Below, one piece after another: positions 15,754 through 24,905 of a stretch of DNA of 64,000 nucleotides. Under the pieces are notes generated by a model. The model was given only the letters and a program-made list of their open reading frames with translations, searched no databases and was not told the origin of the DNA. The translations under genes and the position numbers were made by a program. Each line of letters starts with the position of its first letter. Position 1 is the stretch's first letter. Origin of the DNA: Pseudomonadota bacterium (GTDB lineage Bacteria > Chloroflexota > UBA5177); contig JAJPIP010000017.1 of NCBI GenBank assembly GCA_021324655.1, positions 27,485 to 91,484 of the forward strand, written 5' to 3'.

Positions 15754-17637
15754 CTACGGTGTGACGGACAGCGTGTACGCCGAGCGCGCTGTGGTTTTGG
15801 GAGCGGAGGAGAAGGCGACGACCACCAACTTGGTGAGCCCTGCCGTGTTCAGCGTCATCGAGCCGCGGGCACCCGCCACGGGCATCGGGACCACGTGTGG
15901 GCCGCGGGCCCCGTATTCCACGAGCTGGACGTCCCAACGCAAGGGGACGCGGCCGGACAGCGTCGGGACGAAGCCGTTGGCCTGCCAGCCGCTGCCGTCG
16001 TCCGACCAGTGAATCTCCGGGATGGTGATGTTCTTGATCACCATGCCCTGGCCGTTGTACTCGTCGTCGGTAACGTACTGGAAGCGCAGGAGGACAGACC
16101 GGCCCGCATATCGCGTGAGGCTGACCGTCTCGTTCCGCCAGCGCTTGCTCTGGCCGGTGTAGCCGTTCCCGAAGTTCTCACCGTTGGGGTTCGATGTTGT
16201 CGTCTCGGTGCCGCGCAGCGTCGTCCAGGTCTTTCCGCCGTCACGTGAGACCTCGACATAGGCGTAGTCGTAGTTGGTTTCGATGTCGTACATGGTGCGG
16301 AAGTGGAGGGTGGCGTGACGCACATGCCGTAGGTCGACCGTCCGCTGCAGGCTGGTCTGAATCATGTCACCGCGGTTCGTCCACCAGCCGCCGTCCTCCC
16401 CGGGAAACGTCACGATCGGCACCGTGACCGGCGCGGAAAAACGAAGATGCACGATTCCTCCCAGATGCTTGACGACGGTATATTGCGCCGCCCAGGACGG
16501 GATCGACTGGGTCTCGGAGAACGGGACCTCTCGCGACACATGCTGGCTGACGGTACTGGGGAGCCCCGCGTAGGCGTAGATCCCGTGGGCGAGGCCGCGG
16601 TCGTCGATCTCATTGGCAACGGCCCAGTGGGCGAAGATCTGACGCGCTGTGATCGGCAGATGATGCCGCCGCAGCACGTCGTTGATGAGCTCGAAATCGG
16701 TGTACTTGTGGTCGGCGACGATGTCGTGAATCACCGCGCGGCCAAAGTGCTGATAGACGTACATCAGATAGAGGTACGCCCCGCCGTAGTGCGGAATCGT
16801 CGACGCGTCATTCAGGCTCCAGGAATTCAGCTGCGTCGTCGGTGCTGCCAGGAAGGACTGCGCCTCGTAATCGGCCGGGTAGTGATTGAGATACTCAGCC
16901 AGCATGGACATGCCCTCATTGAGCCAGGCATTGTCACGTGAGTGCATGTGCCAGTGGATCATGTGCTGAAACTCGTGGGCCATGATCTGGTTGAAGTCGC
17001 TGTTGCCCGGCATGGTGGCGGCCGAATTCATATAGATCATCTCGTGCTGATTGCTGTACGGATTCACCACTCGCGGATACTCATCCTCCGATGAGAAGAA
17101 ACCGGCGGCCGAGGAGCTGCGCAGATTCCCGATGAGGCAGACGATGTGGACGTCATCGTCGACGCCGGGGCGCCACTCGCTGCCGAAGAACGACCGGTCG
17201 GTCGGGTAGGTCGATCGCTCGAAATGTTGCGCTGCCGCCAGCAACGCGGAGGGGTTGTACGAGAGGCCGTTCTGGACGTACATGACGAGATGCGGGGTCC
17301 TGGCCCGAATCGTCGCGTTCATCTTGAAATAGGTGTTCTGGTCGTCACTCAACACCCAGAAGGTTTCCTGCGCGCCGATAGCATCGTTGGGTGGCGTGCG
17401 GCGCACGACGTGCGGAATCGGGCGTGGCGGACGCAGCTTGAGCTGATCGGTCAGCTGATACAGATTGCGCGGCGTCAGCGGCTGTGTCACGTAAAAGGAC
17501 AGGCCGTGCCGAAACGGGGACGCCGCGGAGAGCGGGTGCAGAATGGCGAGCGCAAGGCAGCCGGCCAGGAGGGGTGCGAGGAGGTGGGGGCGCACGCAGC
17601 GGGCTCGGCTAGTCGCGCGCTGCCCGCGGATGGGCAC
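15754..17637 (-). CDS. Secreted zinc metallopeptidase, M30/hyicolysin-like, with C-terminal immune-inhibitor-A-like domain
   Basis: 627 residues from a GTG start that overlaps the xerD 3' end by 29 bases. A hydrophobic signal (LLAPLLAGCLALAIL) predicts export. The zinc site is HEFQHMIH (residues about 222-229), followed by WLNEGMSMLAEYL, where the Glu of NEG is the third ligand; this HEFQHMI...WLNEG pattern is that of peptidase family M30. After the catalytic part come beta-rich segments: GEDGGWWTNRGDMIQTSLQRTVDL, SRDGGKTWTTLRG and VLLRFQYVTDDEYNGQGMVIKNITIP, which resemble the C-terminal MAM/VEG-like domain of M6 immune inhibitor A peptidases. Probably a degradative extracellular protease. 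Confidence 0.85.
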   Translation of the reverse strand: MPIRGQRATSRARCVRPHLLAPLLAGCLALAILHPLSAASPFRHGLSFYVTQPLTPRNLYQLTDQLKLRPPRPIPHVVRRTPPNDAIGAQETFWVLSDDQNTYFKMNATIRARTPHLVMYVQNGLSYNPSALLAAAQHFERSTYPTDRSFFGSEWRPGVDDDVHIVCLIGNLRSSSAAGFFSSEDEYPRVVNPYSNQHEMIYMNSAATMPGNSDFNQIMAHEFQHMIHWHMHSRDNAWLNEGMSMLAEYLNHYPADYEAQSFLAAPTTQLNSWSLNDASTIPHYGGAYLYLMYVYQHFGRAVIHDIVADHKYTDFELINDVLRRHHLPITARQIFAHWAVANEIDDRGLAHGIYAYAGLPSTVSQHVSREVPFSETQSIPSWAAQYTVVKHLGGIVHLRFSAPVTVPIVTFPGEDGGWWTNRGDMIQTSLQRTVDLRHVRHATLHFRTMYDIETNYDYAYVEVSRDGGKTWTTLRGTETTTSNPNGENFGNGYTGQSKRWRNETVSLTRYAGRSVLLRFQYVTDDEYNGQGMVIKNITIPEIHWSDDGSGWQANGFVPTLSGRVPLRWDVQLVEYGARGPHVVPMPVAGARGSMTLNTAGLTKLVVVAFSSAPKTTARSAYTLSVTP

Positions 17638-18529
17638 GGTCCCACTGCTCGCGTAGCCGGTCGGGCGTCACGTGGGTGTAGATCTGGGTCGTGGAAATGT
17701 TGGAGTGGCCCAGCAGCTCTTTGAGCGAGTACAGGCCGTCCTGGCCGTCCTTCCACAACTCGCTGAGATGGTGCGTGGCGAAGCTGTGCCGCAGCGTGTG
17801 CGGTGAGATGTCGTCGATCCCGGCACGCCGCCCGTATTCCTTGAGGATCAGCCAGAATCCCTGCCGCGTCAGCTTCTTCCCGTGGTGATTGAGAAAGAGG
17901 CCCTTCTCGCTGGCAAAGCGCAGGAGAGCGGGACGCCCGTCCTCCAGGTACTGGACGAGAGCCGCCCGCGCATTGGCGCCGAACGGGATGCGACGTTCTT
18001 TATTGCCTTTTCCCAGGCAGCGGACGTGATCGATCGTCATGTCCACGTCACCGATCTCGAGCTGAACCAACTCGCTGACGCGCATTCCGGTGGCCCACAG
18101 CATACGGAGCATGGCACGATCGCGCAGTCCCGCCGGGTTGTCGGTAGCAGGAAGTGCCAGCAGAAACTCGACGTCATCCTCGTGCAGGTAGTGCGGAAGA
18201 TACTTCTTGATGCGCGGCGAGGCCAGTTGATCGGCCAGGCCGGAGCTCACCAGCCCCTCTCCCTCCAGGAAGTGGAGGAAAGAGCGGACCGCCGCGATCT
18301 TGCGGGCGCGCGTCGTGTCGGCGCTGTAGCGGCCGCGCAGGTACAGCGGATAGCGCTGCAGAACCTCACCGTCGATCGCGCCGTCGGCGTGTCCCTCATC
18401 CTCGAGGAAGGCGGCGAACTGACTGAGGTCATTGCGGTAGGCAGCCGCCGTATTGGGGGAGAAGCCCCGCTCGGCCGCGATGTACTGCAGGAAGTTATCG
18501 ATCTGAGTATGAAAAGTATCTGTTGTCAT
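17609..18529 (-). CDS. xerD: Tyrosine recombinase XerD-like
   Basis: 306 residues. N-terminal SAM-like core-binding domain (residues about 8-95) and catalytic domain with all expected residues: Arg150 (ATGMRVSEL), Lys174 (GKGNKERRIP), His244/Arg247 (SPHTLRHSFATH), His275 (LLGHSNISTTQIYTHV) and nucleophile Tyr284. Xer recombinases resolve chromosome dimers at dif. Between SFATHHL and LLGHS the protein has SELWKDGQDGLYSLKE, about five residues longer than the usual NHGADLRVVQM helix. No dif-like site was identified here, and it sits inside a co-directional run between aminotransferase and peptidase genes, so it is likely the housekeeping enzyme rather than an integrase. Confidence 0.9.
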   Translation of the reverse strand: MTTDTFHTQIDNFLQYIAAERGFSPNTAAAYRNDLSQFAAFLEDEGHADGAIDGEVLQRYPLYLRGRYSADTTRARKIAAVRSFLHFLEGEGLVSSGLADQLASPRIKKYLPHYLHEDDVEFLLALPATDNPAGLRDRAMLRMLWATGMRVSELVQLEIGDVDMTIDHVRCLGKGNKERRIPFGANARAALVQYLEDGRPALLRFASEKGLFLNHHGKKLTRQGFWLILKEYGRRAGIDDISPHTLRHSFATHHLSELWKDGQDGLYSLKELLGHSNISTTQIYTHVTPDRLREQWDRAHPRAARD

Positions 18530-19743
18530 GCACCTGTTCTCCCCGGGTAGACGCGCAGCGCCTCCCGCAGAATCGTCATGGCACGCTCCAGCGCCGGCTC
18601 TTCGAGCACGTAGGCGAAGCGAACCTCCTGTGTCCCCCTGCCGGGGGTCAAATAGAAACCGTCTCCCGGCGAGATCATCAACGTCTCACCGTCGAGCCGG
18701 AAGTCGGTGAGCAGCCAGGAGGCGAAGCGCTCACCATCGTCAATTGGGAGGACTGCAAAGATGTAGAAAGCGCCTTCCGGACGGCGTACCTGCACGCCCT
18801 CTATGTCCCGGAGGTGGGCGTACACGACATCGCGCCGCGAGCGATAGATCTCCGCCAGAGGATCCGTGTACGGACGAGGATCATGGAGGAGGGGAATCAC
18901 GGCTCGCTGCTCAACCGTCGGCGCGGAGAGCCGGGCCTGGGCGAAGCGCAAGACTCCTTCCATCACGCCCGGATGCCGGCTCGCCAGACAGCCGATGCGT
19001 GCTCCCGTCGCGCCGAAACGCTTGGAGACGCTGTCGACCACGATCGTCCGGCCGGCCGTCCTCGCGAGCTTGAGCATGCTGGTGTCGCGCGGTCCCTCGA
19101 AAACGATCTCTCGGTAGGTCTCGTCGGAGATAAGGAAGAGAGAATGCCGCTCCGCAATGTCGCTCAGCATCTCAAGTTCGGATGGGGTGTAGACGGTCCC
19201 GGTCGGATTGCCCGGTGTGCAGAAGAGGATGGCCCGTGTCCGCGGTGTGATCCGGCTCTCGATCTCTTCCGGCGCCGGCAGATGGTAGCCGTCCTCCGAC
19301 CGCAGCGCAATAGGGGCGATGCCGACCGAGCTCATGACGGCGAAGCCGAAGTAATTGGCATAGGTCGGCTCGAAAACGATGACCTCATCGCCGGGATCGG
19401 CGATCGCCATGAGGGCAAAGAGCACGGCCTCACTCCCGCCAAGGGTCACCAACAGCTCCGATCGGTCGAGATCGAGGCCGATCTGCTCGTAGTATGCTTG
19501 CCAGGCGGCGACGGTATCGTCAAGACCGGCTGACGGCGCGTAGGGCAGTAGACCGCTGCGGTAGTCCCGGATCCCCGCCATCAGCGCCTCGGGGGCCAGA
19601 AGGTCCGGTTGACCGATATTCAGGTGGTAAATGTGCACGCCCTCGTCGCGCGCACGGTCGGCCAGAGGGGTGAGCTTGCGGATCGGGGAGGGGAGCGCAT
19701 GTTGCGCTCGGGATGAGGCTCGCACCTCGTTTCCCGTGAGCAT
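18526..19743 (-). CDS. Class I/II pyridoxal-phosphate aminotransferase
   Basis: 405 residues from the ATG at 19743, which has ACGGAGGTACAGGGG just before it; the longer in-frame start at 19839 adds an unconserved segment. Fold-type I aminotransferase: LNIGQPDLLAPE near the start, TLGGSEAVLFAL (cofactor phosphate loop), PTYANY, CTPGNPTGTVY, ISDETYREIVFEG (Asp-x-x-Tyr binding the ring) and the Schiff-base Lys in VDSVSKRFGATGARIG; the C-terminal Arg that holds the substrate carboxylate is in QEVRFAYV. It is similar to aspartate/other amino-acid transaminases; amino-acid preference cannot be told. The stop overlaps the xerD start by 4 bases. Confidence 0.9.
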   Translation of the reverse strand: MLTGNEVRASSRAQHALPSPIRKLTPLADRARDEGVHIYHLNIGQPDLLAPEALMAGIRDYRSGLLPYAPSAGLDDTVAAWQAYYEQIGLDLDRSELLVTLGGSEAVLFALMAIADPGDEVIVFEPTYANYFGFAVMSSVGIAPIALRSEDGYHLPAPEEIESRITPRTRAILFCTPGNPTGTVYTPSELEMLSDIAERHSLFLISDETYREIVFEGPRDTSMLKLARTAGRTIVVDSVSKRFGATGARIGCLASRHPGVMEGVLRFAQARLSAPTVEQRAVIPLLHDPRPYTDPLAEIYRSRRDVVYAHLRDIEGVQVRRPEGAFYIFAVLPIDDGERFASWLLTDFRLDGETLMISPGDGFYLTPGRGTQEVRFAYVLEEPALERAMTILREALRVYPGRTGA

Positions 19744-19869
19744 AAACCCCTGTACCTCCGTCCTTCCTGGCAGCCGTGACTTGGGAGGGGACAAGTGGGC
19801 CAGGGACGTTATGTTCAGCGTGACCGGCCATTCTAGCAAGTCTGTCTGGGGGATGAGGGCCGGACCTTC

Positions 19870-20340
19870 CTACCCGATGGGCCGGACCAGGAGCGCGGCA
19901 ACCGGTGCGTGATCCACCAGGAACCGCGCCGTCTTGCCCAGAGAGTGCGGGCCTGGCCTCTCGTTGTGCCGCGCTCCGACGACGATCAGTTCTGCTGCCA
20001 GCTCCACGGCCAGATCCCGAATCACCTCGTTGGGGCGTCCACGCCGGACTACGTCGCGCATGGTCCCCTCCGGTATGCCGGCTGCCACCAGGGCCTGTCG
20101 CGCTCCGGTAAGAACCTGGTGCGCTCGCTCCTGTTCGGCGCTCTCTATATCGGCCGATCGCTGCGGCGGCAGGGGGAGCGTGCCTCCAGGACGGTGCCGG
20201 CCGATCGCCAGACCGTCGCGGCGGCGCTCGTCGATCACATGGACCAGCAGCACCTCCGCTTGGACGAGCGGCGCCAGCTCCGCGACGCGCCTGAAGTATG
20301 CGATTCCCTCATCGCCACCCACCGCGATGAGCACTCTCAT
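19870..20340 (-). CDS. Universal stress protein A family
   Basis: 156 residues with one USP domain. MRVLIAVGGDEG replaces the common N-terminal Asp-Gly-S/T strand, VLLVHVIDE is the second strand, and the C-terminal ATP-binding signature G-2X-G-9X-G-S/T is approximated by VVGARHNERPGPHSLGKTARFLVDHAPVAALLV. Family members bind ATP or other nucleotides and act in stress survival or as regulatory subunits of transporters. The gene starts 17 bases after the stop of the anion permease gene, so they form one unit; USP domains partnered with transporters are common. Confidence 0.87.
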   Translation of the reverse strand: MRVLIAVGGDEGIAYFRRVAELAPLVQAEVLLVHVIDERRRDGLAIGRHRPGGTLPLPPQRSADIESAEQERAHQVLTGARQALVAAGIPEGTMRDVVRRGRPNEVIRDLAVELAAELIVVGARHNERPGPHSLGKTARFLVDHAPVAALLVRPIG

Positions 20341-20357
20341 GGCCCCAGCCTACTCCT

Positions 20358-21650
20358 TCACCGGCCCGTCAACCAGAGGCCGAGGACGGCGGTCACCAGC
20401 ATGGGCGGGGTGACGATCGCACCAATGCGCAGGTAGTCCAGGGCCGAGATATTAAGTCCCTTGCGGCGCAGGAAGAGAAGCCAGATCAGCGTCGCCAGTG
20501 AGCCCAGGTGGGTCAGGTTGGGGCCGAGATCGCAGCCGAGAATCGACCCGAAGATGAGATCCGATCGGATGATACCGGTCACGCCCAGCGAGTGAATCGT
20601 CGAGACCATGACCAGCGCCATCGGCAGGTTATTGATGACATTGGAGCCGGCGGCCGACCCGACCACGCCCGCGGCGATCGCCGCGGGGGGTGAGGTGGTG
20701 CCGGCGACGACCAGCGCCCGTCCCAGCAGGGCCGTGATCCCGCTGTCGTGCAGCCCTTGCACGACGATCAGCATGCCCGCGATGAAACCGAAGATCGGCC
20801 AGCTGATCTCTGTGACAAGAAGGCGGGGGCGTAGCAGGCGCAGGGTGGCCAGATTGAGAGCCAGCGCGCCCGCTCCCACCACGGCCACCACTCCCAGAGG
20901 GAATCGCAGAGCGGCGCCGGCGAGGTAGGCAGCCGCCAGCGCGGCGAGGAGGCCGAGCGTGCGCCCAAAGCCCGGCACGGCGACACGGGGGCTGATGTCC
21001 GCGAAACGTCCCCGCAGGCTACGCCGAAACAGGACGAGAAAGACGGTCAGGTTGACGAGGATAACGAGAATCGCGGGTAACCAGAGCCGGCTCACGTACG
21101 CGCCGAGTGTCAGGTGAAAGCGGTCCACCATGATGACGTTGAGAGGATTGCTGACGGGAAAGCCGATCGACGCGGTATCGGCGATGAAGGTGGTGGCATA
21201 CACAAAAGGGAGCGGATCGAGGGCGAGGCGAAGCACGAGCGCGTACACGATCGGGGTCAGGACGAGGGCGGCGGAGTCGTTGGCAAAGAGGAGGGAGATA
21301 CCGGCGCCGATCACGAAGACGCCCAGGTAGAGGACGACCACGCGTCCACCCGCGACTCGGGCGACCCCGTCCGCGACCCGATCGAAGACGCCGGATTGGT
21401 CGGACAAGGCGGCGATCGCCATCATGCCGAGAAAGAAGAGGAAGATGTTCCAGGTCTGGACCTCGACGGCGAGCGCCTGCCGCACCGGAACCAGGCCCAG
21501 GACGAGCATGGCCAGCGCCCCGATCACCGCCGTGATTCCCTCATTCAGGCCCGCCGGCCGGGTGACGATGAGTGCCAGGGTGATCACCGCGACCAGCGCG
21601 GCAAGCGCAACGTGCAACCCCCTTACCTCTGAACGCCGTCCCGCCAACAC
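20358..21650 (-). CDS. ArsB/SLC13-type anion permease
   Basis: 430 residues, about 11-12 membrane helices in two halves. The family signatures are FLFFLGMMAIAALSDQSGVFD, LFANDSAALVLTPIVYAL (ANDxxxLxLTP motif of ArsB/NhaD-type ion transporters), ASIGFPVSNPLNVIM (first SNP/T motif) and the second-half equivalent VVGSAAGSNVINNLPMALVM followed by GCDLGPNLTHLGSLATLIWL. These match arsenite/antimonite exporters and related dicarboxylate or sulfate carriers; no arsR or arsC lies nearby, so the ion is unknown. The start is a GTG without a clear ribosome-binding site; a slightly later start is possible. Co-transcribed with the USP gene. Confidence 0.85.
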   Translation of the reverse strand: MLAGRRSEVRGLHVALAALVAVITLALIVTRPAGLNEGITAVIGALAMLVLGLVPVRQALAVEVQTWNIFLFFLGMMAIAALSDQSGVFDRVADGVARVAGGRVVVLYLGVFVIGAGISLLFANDSAALVLTPIVYALVLRLALDPLPFVYATTFIADTASIGFPVSNPLNVIMVDRFHLTLGAYVSRLWLPAILVILVNLTVFLVLFRRSLRGRFADISPRVAVPGFGRTLGLLAALAAAYLAGAALRFPLGVVAVVGAGALALNLATLRLLRPRLLVTEISWPIFGFIAGMLIVVQGLHDSGITALLGRALVVAGTTSPPAAIAAGVVGSAAGSNVINNLPMALVMVSTIHSLGVTGIIRSDLIFGSILGCDLGPNLTHLGSLATLIWLLFLRRKGLNISALDYLRIGAIVTPPMLVTAVLGLWLTGR

Positions 21651-21760
21651 ATCAGGGGAGATCGCCGTCTAGGGGATGCCGCGTGTGGCGGATCGTCCTC
21701 GTCACGGCACGCGGCAGAGGGCGCGGGCAGGGCCGACCCGCACGCGCGCCACAACCGGCT

Positions 21761-23356
21761 TTACGCGCGCGGCCCGGCGGCAGTCACGCTCTCCGGCACC
21801 TGATCGGCAAAGTTCTTGCTGAAGTTCTCGCGGAACATGCCGGCGAGCTTGGCCGCTTGCCGGTCATACGCCGCAGGGTCATCCCACGTCTCCCTGGGAT
21901 GGAGGATCTCGCCCGGAACGCCCGGGACGTGCTCCGGAACCGAGAGGCCGAAATGCTCGTCCCGGTACGTCGGGACGTTCTGCAAGGAACCGTCCAGCGC
22001 GGCACGCACCATGGCCCGCGTCGCGGCAATATCGATGCGCCGTCCTTCGCCGTACGGTCCCCCTGTCCACCCTGTATTGATCAGCCACACGGTGCTGCGG
22101 TAGCGGCGCAGTCGCTCGCCGAGCATGGATGAATAGGTGACGGGCGGAAGGGGCAGGAAGGGTGCGGCAAAGCAGGTGCTGAAATTGGGCTGGGGCTCCG
22201 TCACGCCCTTTTCCGTTCCCGCCACTTTCGCTGTGTAGCCGGAGAGGAAGTAGTACCGCGCTTGATCGTCGTTGAGACGGGCAATTGGCGGCAAGACGCC
22301 GAAGGCATCTGCCGTCAAGAAGACGATGTTGTCCGGATGGGGCGCGACGCCGCGCGGCTCGACCCGCGGGATGAAGGAGAGCGGGAAGGCGGCACGCGTA
22401 TTCTCCGTCAACTCGGCGCTGTCCAGGTCGAGCTGACGCGTCACCGGATCGACGGCGACATTCTCCAGGACGGTACCGAAGCGGTGCACCGCGGCCCAGA
22501 TGAGCGGCTCGGCATCGGGAGAGATACGGATCGTCTTGGCGTATGATCCTCCCTCGAAGTTGAAGATGCCGTCCTCGCTCCAACCATGCTCGTCATCGCC
22601 CACCAGAATGCGCTCGGGATCGGTCGAGAGGGTGGTCTTGCCGGTGCCGGAGAGGCCGAAGAAGAGGGCGACATCACCCCGCGGGCCGTAGTTGGCCGAG
22701 CAGTGCATGGAGAGGACGCCCTGCTTCGGTAGCAGGTAATTGAGGACGGTAAAGATGGACTTCTTGATCTCACCGGCATAGCTGGTACCGCCGATGAGGA
22801 CGAGCCGCTCCTCGAAGTTGAGGATGATGAAGGTCTCGGAGCGGGTTCCGTCGATAGCGGGGTCGGCCTTGAAACCGGGCATGTCGATGACGGTGAACTG
22901 CGGATCCTGACCGGTGTCGACGCCCTCGGGCGCGCCGATGAACATGTTGCGCGAGAACAGACTGTGATACGCGGTCTCGGTGATGACCCGGATGGGGAGC
23001 CGGTAGCGTGGGTCGGCGACGGCGTACGGGTTCTGGACGTACAGATCCTTGCCCTGCAGATACTGGCGCACGCGCCGGTAGAGGCGGTCGAACCGATCCG
23101 GATCAAAGGGCTGGTTGACGCTTCCCCACCAGATGTCATTTTCGCTCTGGGGGTCGCGCACGACGTACTTGTCCCGGGGAGAACGGCCGGTATGCTGGCC
23201 CGTCTCGAAATTGATCGGTCCGTCCTGGGCGATCAGCCCCTCTCCACGGCGGACGGCATGCTCGTACAGCGTCGGGACCGGCAGGTTCCAGTACACCCGC
23301 CCTGGATTCTCAATGCCATGCCTCTCAAGCCCATGCGGAGTACGAAGCTGTACCAT
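21761..23356 (-). CDS. pckA: Phosphoenolpyruvate carboxykinase (ATP)
   Basis: 531 residues from the ATG at 23356, chosen over the in-frame ATG at 23392 because GGGAGGA lies seven bases before it. The enzyme converts oxaloacetate and ATP to PEP, CO2 and ADP, the entry step of gluconeogenesis. Motifs: [14 protein letters not shown] (substrate Arg), [17 protein letters not shown], the kinase-1a P-loop [11 protein letters not shown], the metal-binding [24 protein letters not shown], and [23 protein letters not shown]. All the sites of the ATP-type enzyme are present. It is separated from yajQ and from the permease by about 90-110 bases, so it may be a single-gene unit. Confidence 0.96.
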   Translation of the reverse strand: MVQLRTPHGLERHGIENPGRVYWNLPVPTLYEHAVRRGEGLIAQDGPINFETGQHTGRSPRDKYVVRDPQSENDIWWGSVNQPFDPDRFDRLYRRVRQYLQGKDLYVQNPYAVADPRYRLPIRVITETAYHSLFSRNMFIGAPEGVDTGQDPQFTVIDMPGFKADPAIDGTRSETFIILNFEERLVLIGGTSYAGEIKKSIFTVLNYLLPKQGVLSMHCSANYGPRGDVALFFGLSGTGKTTLSTDPERILVGDDEHGWSEDGIFNFEGGSYAKTIRISPDAEPLIWAAVHRFGTVLENVAVDPVTRQLDLDSAELTENTRAAFPLSFIPRVEPRGVAPHPDNIVFLTADAFGVLPPIARLNDDQARYYFLSGYTAKVAGTEKGVTEPQPNFSTCFAAPFLPLPPVTYSSMLGERLRRYRSTVWLINTGWTGGPYGEGRRIDIAATRAMVRAALDGSLQNVPTYRDEHFGLSVPEHVPGVPGEILHPRETWDDPAAYDRQAAKLAGMFRENFSKNFADQVPESVTAAGPRA

Positions 23357-23443
23357 ACCGATTCCTCCCGACGTGCCATTCGGCACCCTCATATTGCCAT
23401 AGAGAATTACCGGAAATAGTCCCGGCAGCGCGGACCAGTCCCC

Positions 23444-23935
23444 TTAGCGGTAATTGACGAACTGTAGCGGGAGGTCGTAATCCTGCGCGCGAACGATCTG
23501 CTGCACCCGCTGGAGCTCGTCCCGGCTCTTGCCACTCACCCGCACCGCGTCTCCTTGAATCTGCGCTTTGGCCTTGGGCGCCTGATCGCGGATCAGTTTC
23601 ACGACCGAGCGCGCCAGTTCGGGCGATAGACCATGCTTGAGGGTGATCCGTTGCCGCACAGTTCCACCCGACGCCGCCTCGAGCGAACCGAAACTGAGAA
23701 TCTTGAGATCGAGCCCGCGCCGGACCATCTTCGACTCGAGGACATCGACGATCGAGCGCAGCGTCATATCAGACGGCGCCTCAACGGTCAGCACATCCTT
23801 GTCCAGAGTGATGTGTGATCCGCTGTCCTTCAGATCGTAGCGCTGCCGCATCTCGCGCTGTGTCTGATCGATGGCATTGACCATCTCCTGATGGTCGTAC
23901 TCAGACACGATGTCGAATGAGTTATCGCCTGCCAT
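23444..23935 (-). CDS. yajQ: YajQ family protein (DUF520)
   Basis: 163 residues, full length for this two-subdomain fold. The start SFDIVSEYDHQEMVNAIDQTQRE, the core QRYDLKDSGSHITLD, KMVRRGLDLKILSFGSLEAASGGTVRQRITLKHG and the end DYDLPLQFVNYR are all canonical. YajQ proteins bind nucleic acids or nucleotides; Xanthomonas and Pseudomonas members bind cyclic di-GMP and affect gene expression. In this window two diguanylate cyclase genes occur, so a c-di-GMP link is possible but not shown. Cytoplasmic. Confidence 0.93.
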   Translation of the reverse strand: MAGDNSFDIVSEYDHQEMVNAIDQTQREMRQRYDLKDSGSHITLDKDVLTVEAPSDMTLRSIVDVLESKMVRRGLDLKILSFGSLEAASGGTVRQRITLKHGLSPELARSVVKLIRDQAPKAKAQIQGDAVRVSGKSRDELQRVQQIVRAQDYDLPLQFVNYR

Positions 23936-24034
23936 GGCCCATTATGCCGTTCGCACATAGGGGAACCGGCGTGCCGCGGCACACTCTGTGCTGCGACAGA
24001 AAGTGGGTGCTTAAATTGCCGCTAGGAGGCACGG

Positions 24035-24364
24035 ATGACTTCACGCGAGGCGATGCTGGAGATTGCACGGAGGTTGGAGGAAGAACTCGCCGGCCATCCG
24101 CTCGACAATCACCGCCTTCGCGAGATCGAGACCATCGTACGGTTGCTTATTCCTCATCTCACGCGTGCCGTCGTCGGCGCGCTCCAGAGGGATGGAGAAA
24201 CGCCGGATCTCCATGCGGCCCGCGCCGCCTTACAGGCAGCACGCGATCAATTGGGCTGGACCGCGCGCCGGCCCGAGGCTGACACCACGCACTACGTGCA
24301 GAGTCGTCTACTGCAGACGGTACGCCTGGCCTGCCGCGGTCTCGAGGTGCTCCACGTGACCTAG
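24035..24364 (+). CDS. Small helical protein of unknown function
   Basis: 109 residues with an excellent ribosome-binding site (TAGGAGG, seven bases before ATG). The sequence is almost entirely amphipathic helix (EAMLEIARRLEEEL, LREIETIVRLLIPHLTRAVVGAL, DLHAARAALQAARDQLGW), charged and soluble, no Cys, no signal peptide. Ends with LQTVRLACRGLEVLHVT. Its stop codon overlaps the stop of the convergent response-regulator gene by 4 bases. I do not recognise a family. Coding is supported by the ribosome-binding site, GC pattern and absence of a better frame. Confidence 0.7.
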   Translation: MTSREAMLEIARRLEEELAGHPLDNHRLREIETIVRLLIPHLTRAVVGALQRDGETPDLHAARAALQAARDQLGWTARRPEADTTHYVQSRLLQTVRLACRGLEVLHVT

Positions 24365-24777
24365 CCGCGCCGATAATCGTTGTTGACCGTGTGCGGCGGG
24401 TCTCCATTCAGTCCCAGCCTGTGTTGGATCATTGTCAAGAGATCATCAATATCGAAAGGCTTGACCAGATAGTGGATGCCGTGCACGCCCATCCATCCTG
24501 CCCGTTGCCGCAGATCATCGACCGCGGCCGAGCAGACAATCACCGGCACCTGCCGCAGGGCGGGTTCCGCGTCCAACCGCTTGAGGATGTGCCATCCGCT
24601 CTCGCGCGTCCGCATTCGGACGTCGAGGATGATCAGATCCGGCTTTGCTTCCGCCACGCAGCGCACCGCATCATCCTCCTCCGAGCAGACAGTCACGTGC
24701 CAGCCGTGCTCGCTGAGCAGCTCAGACACCAGAGAGGTAAAGTCGCGGTCGTCGTCGATCAGGACGATAGTGGGCAT
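24361..24777 (-). CDS. Single-domain response regulator (receiver only)
   Basis: 138 residues, a lone CheY-like receiver: acidic pocket Asp8/Asp9 (VLIDDDRDF), phosphoacceptor Asp52 (LIILDVRMR), Ser83 (IVCSAA) and Lys106 (YLVKPF). After the domain only a 20-residue tail follows, with no output domain. Such stand-alone receivers pass phosphate to, or bind, other proteins. No kinase gene is adjacent; the nearest is the PAS/GAF kinase 10 kb away. The region 24778-24905 between this gene and the transporter holds nothing clear. Confidence 0.92.
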   Translation of the reverse strand: MPTIVLIDDDRDFTSLVSELLSEHGWHVTVCSEEDDAVRCVAEAKPDLIILDVRMRTRESGWHILKRLDAEPALRQVPVIVCSAAVDDLRQRAGWMGVHGIHYLVKPFDIDDLLTMIQHRLGLNGDPPHTVNNDYRRG

Positions 24778-24905
24778 CGCGACAGTGCATCGCTTTCAAT
24801 GCGTGGTTGGCGCCAGTATGACACAGACGTAGCGTATTGGCGAGAGGGAGACGAAACGGCGGCGCTGCCACGGGGACGACTCTCTGTGATTTGGGCTCTT
24901 CCCCG

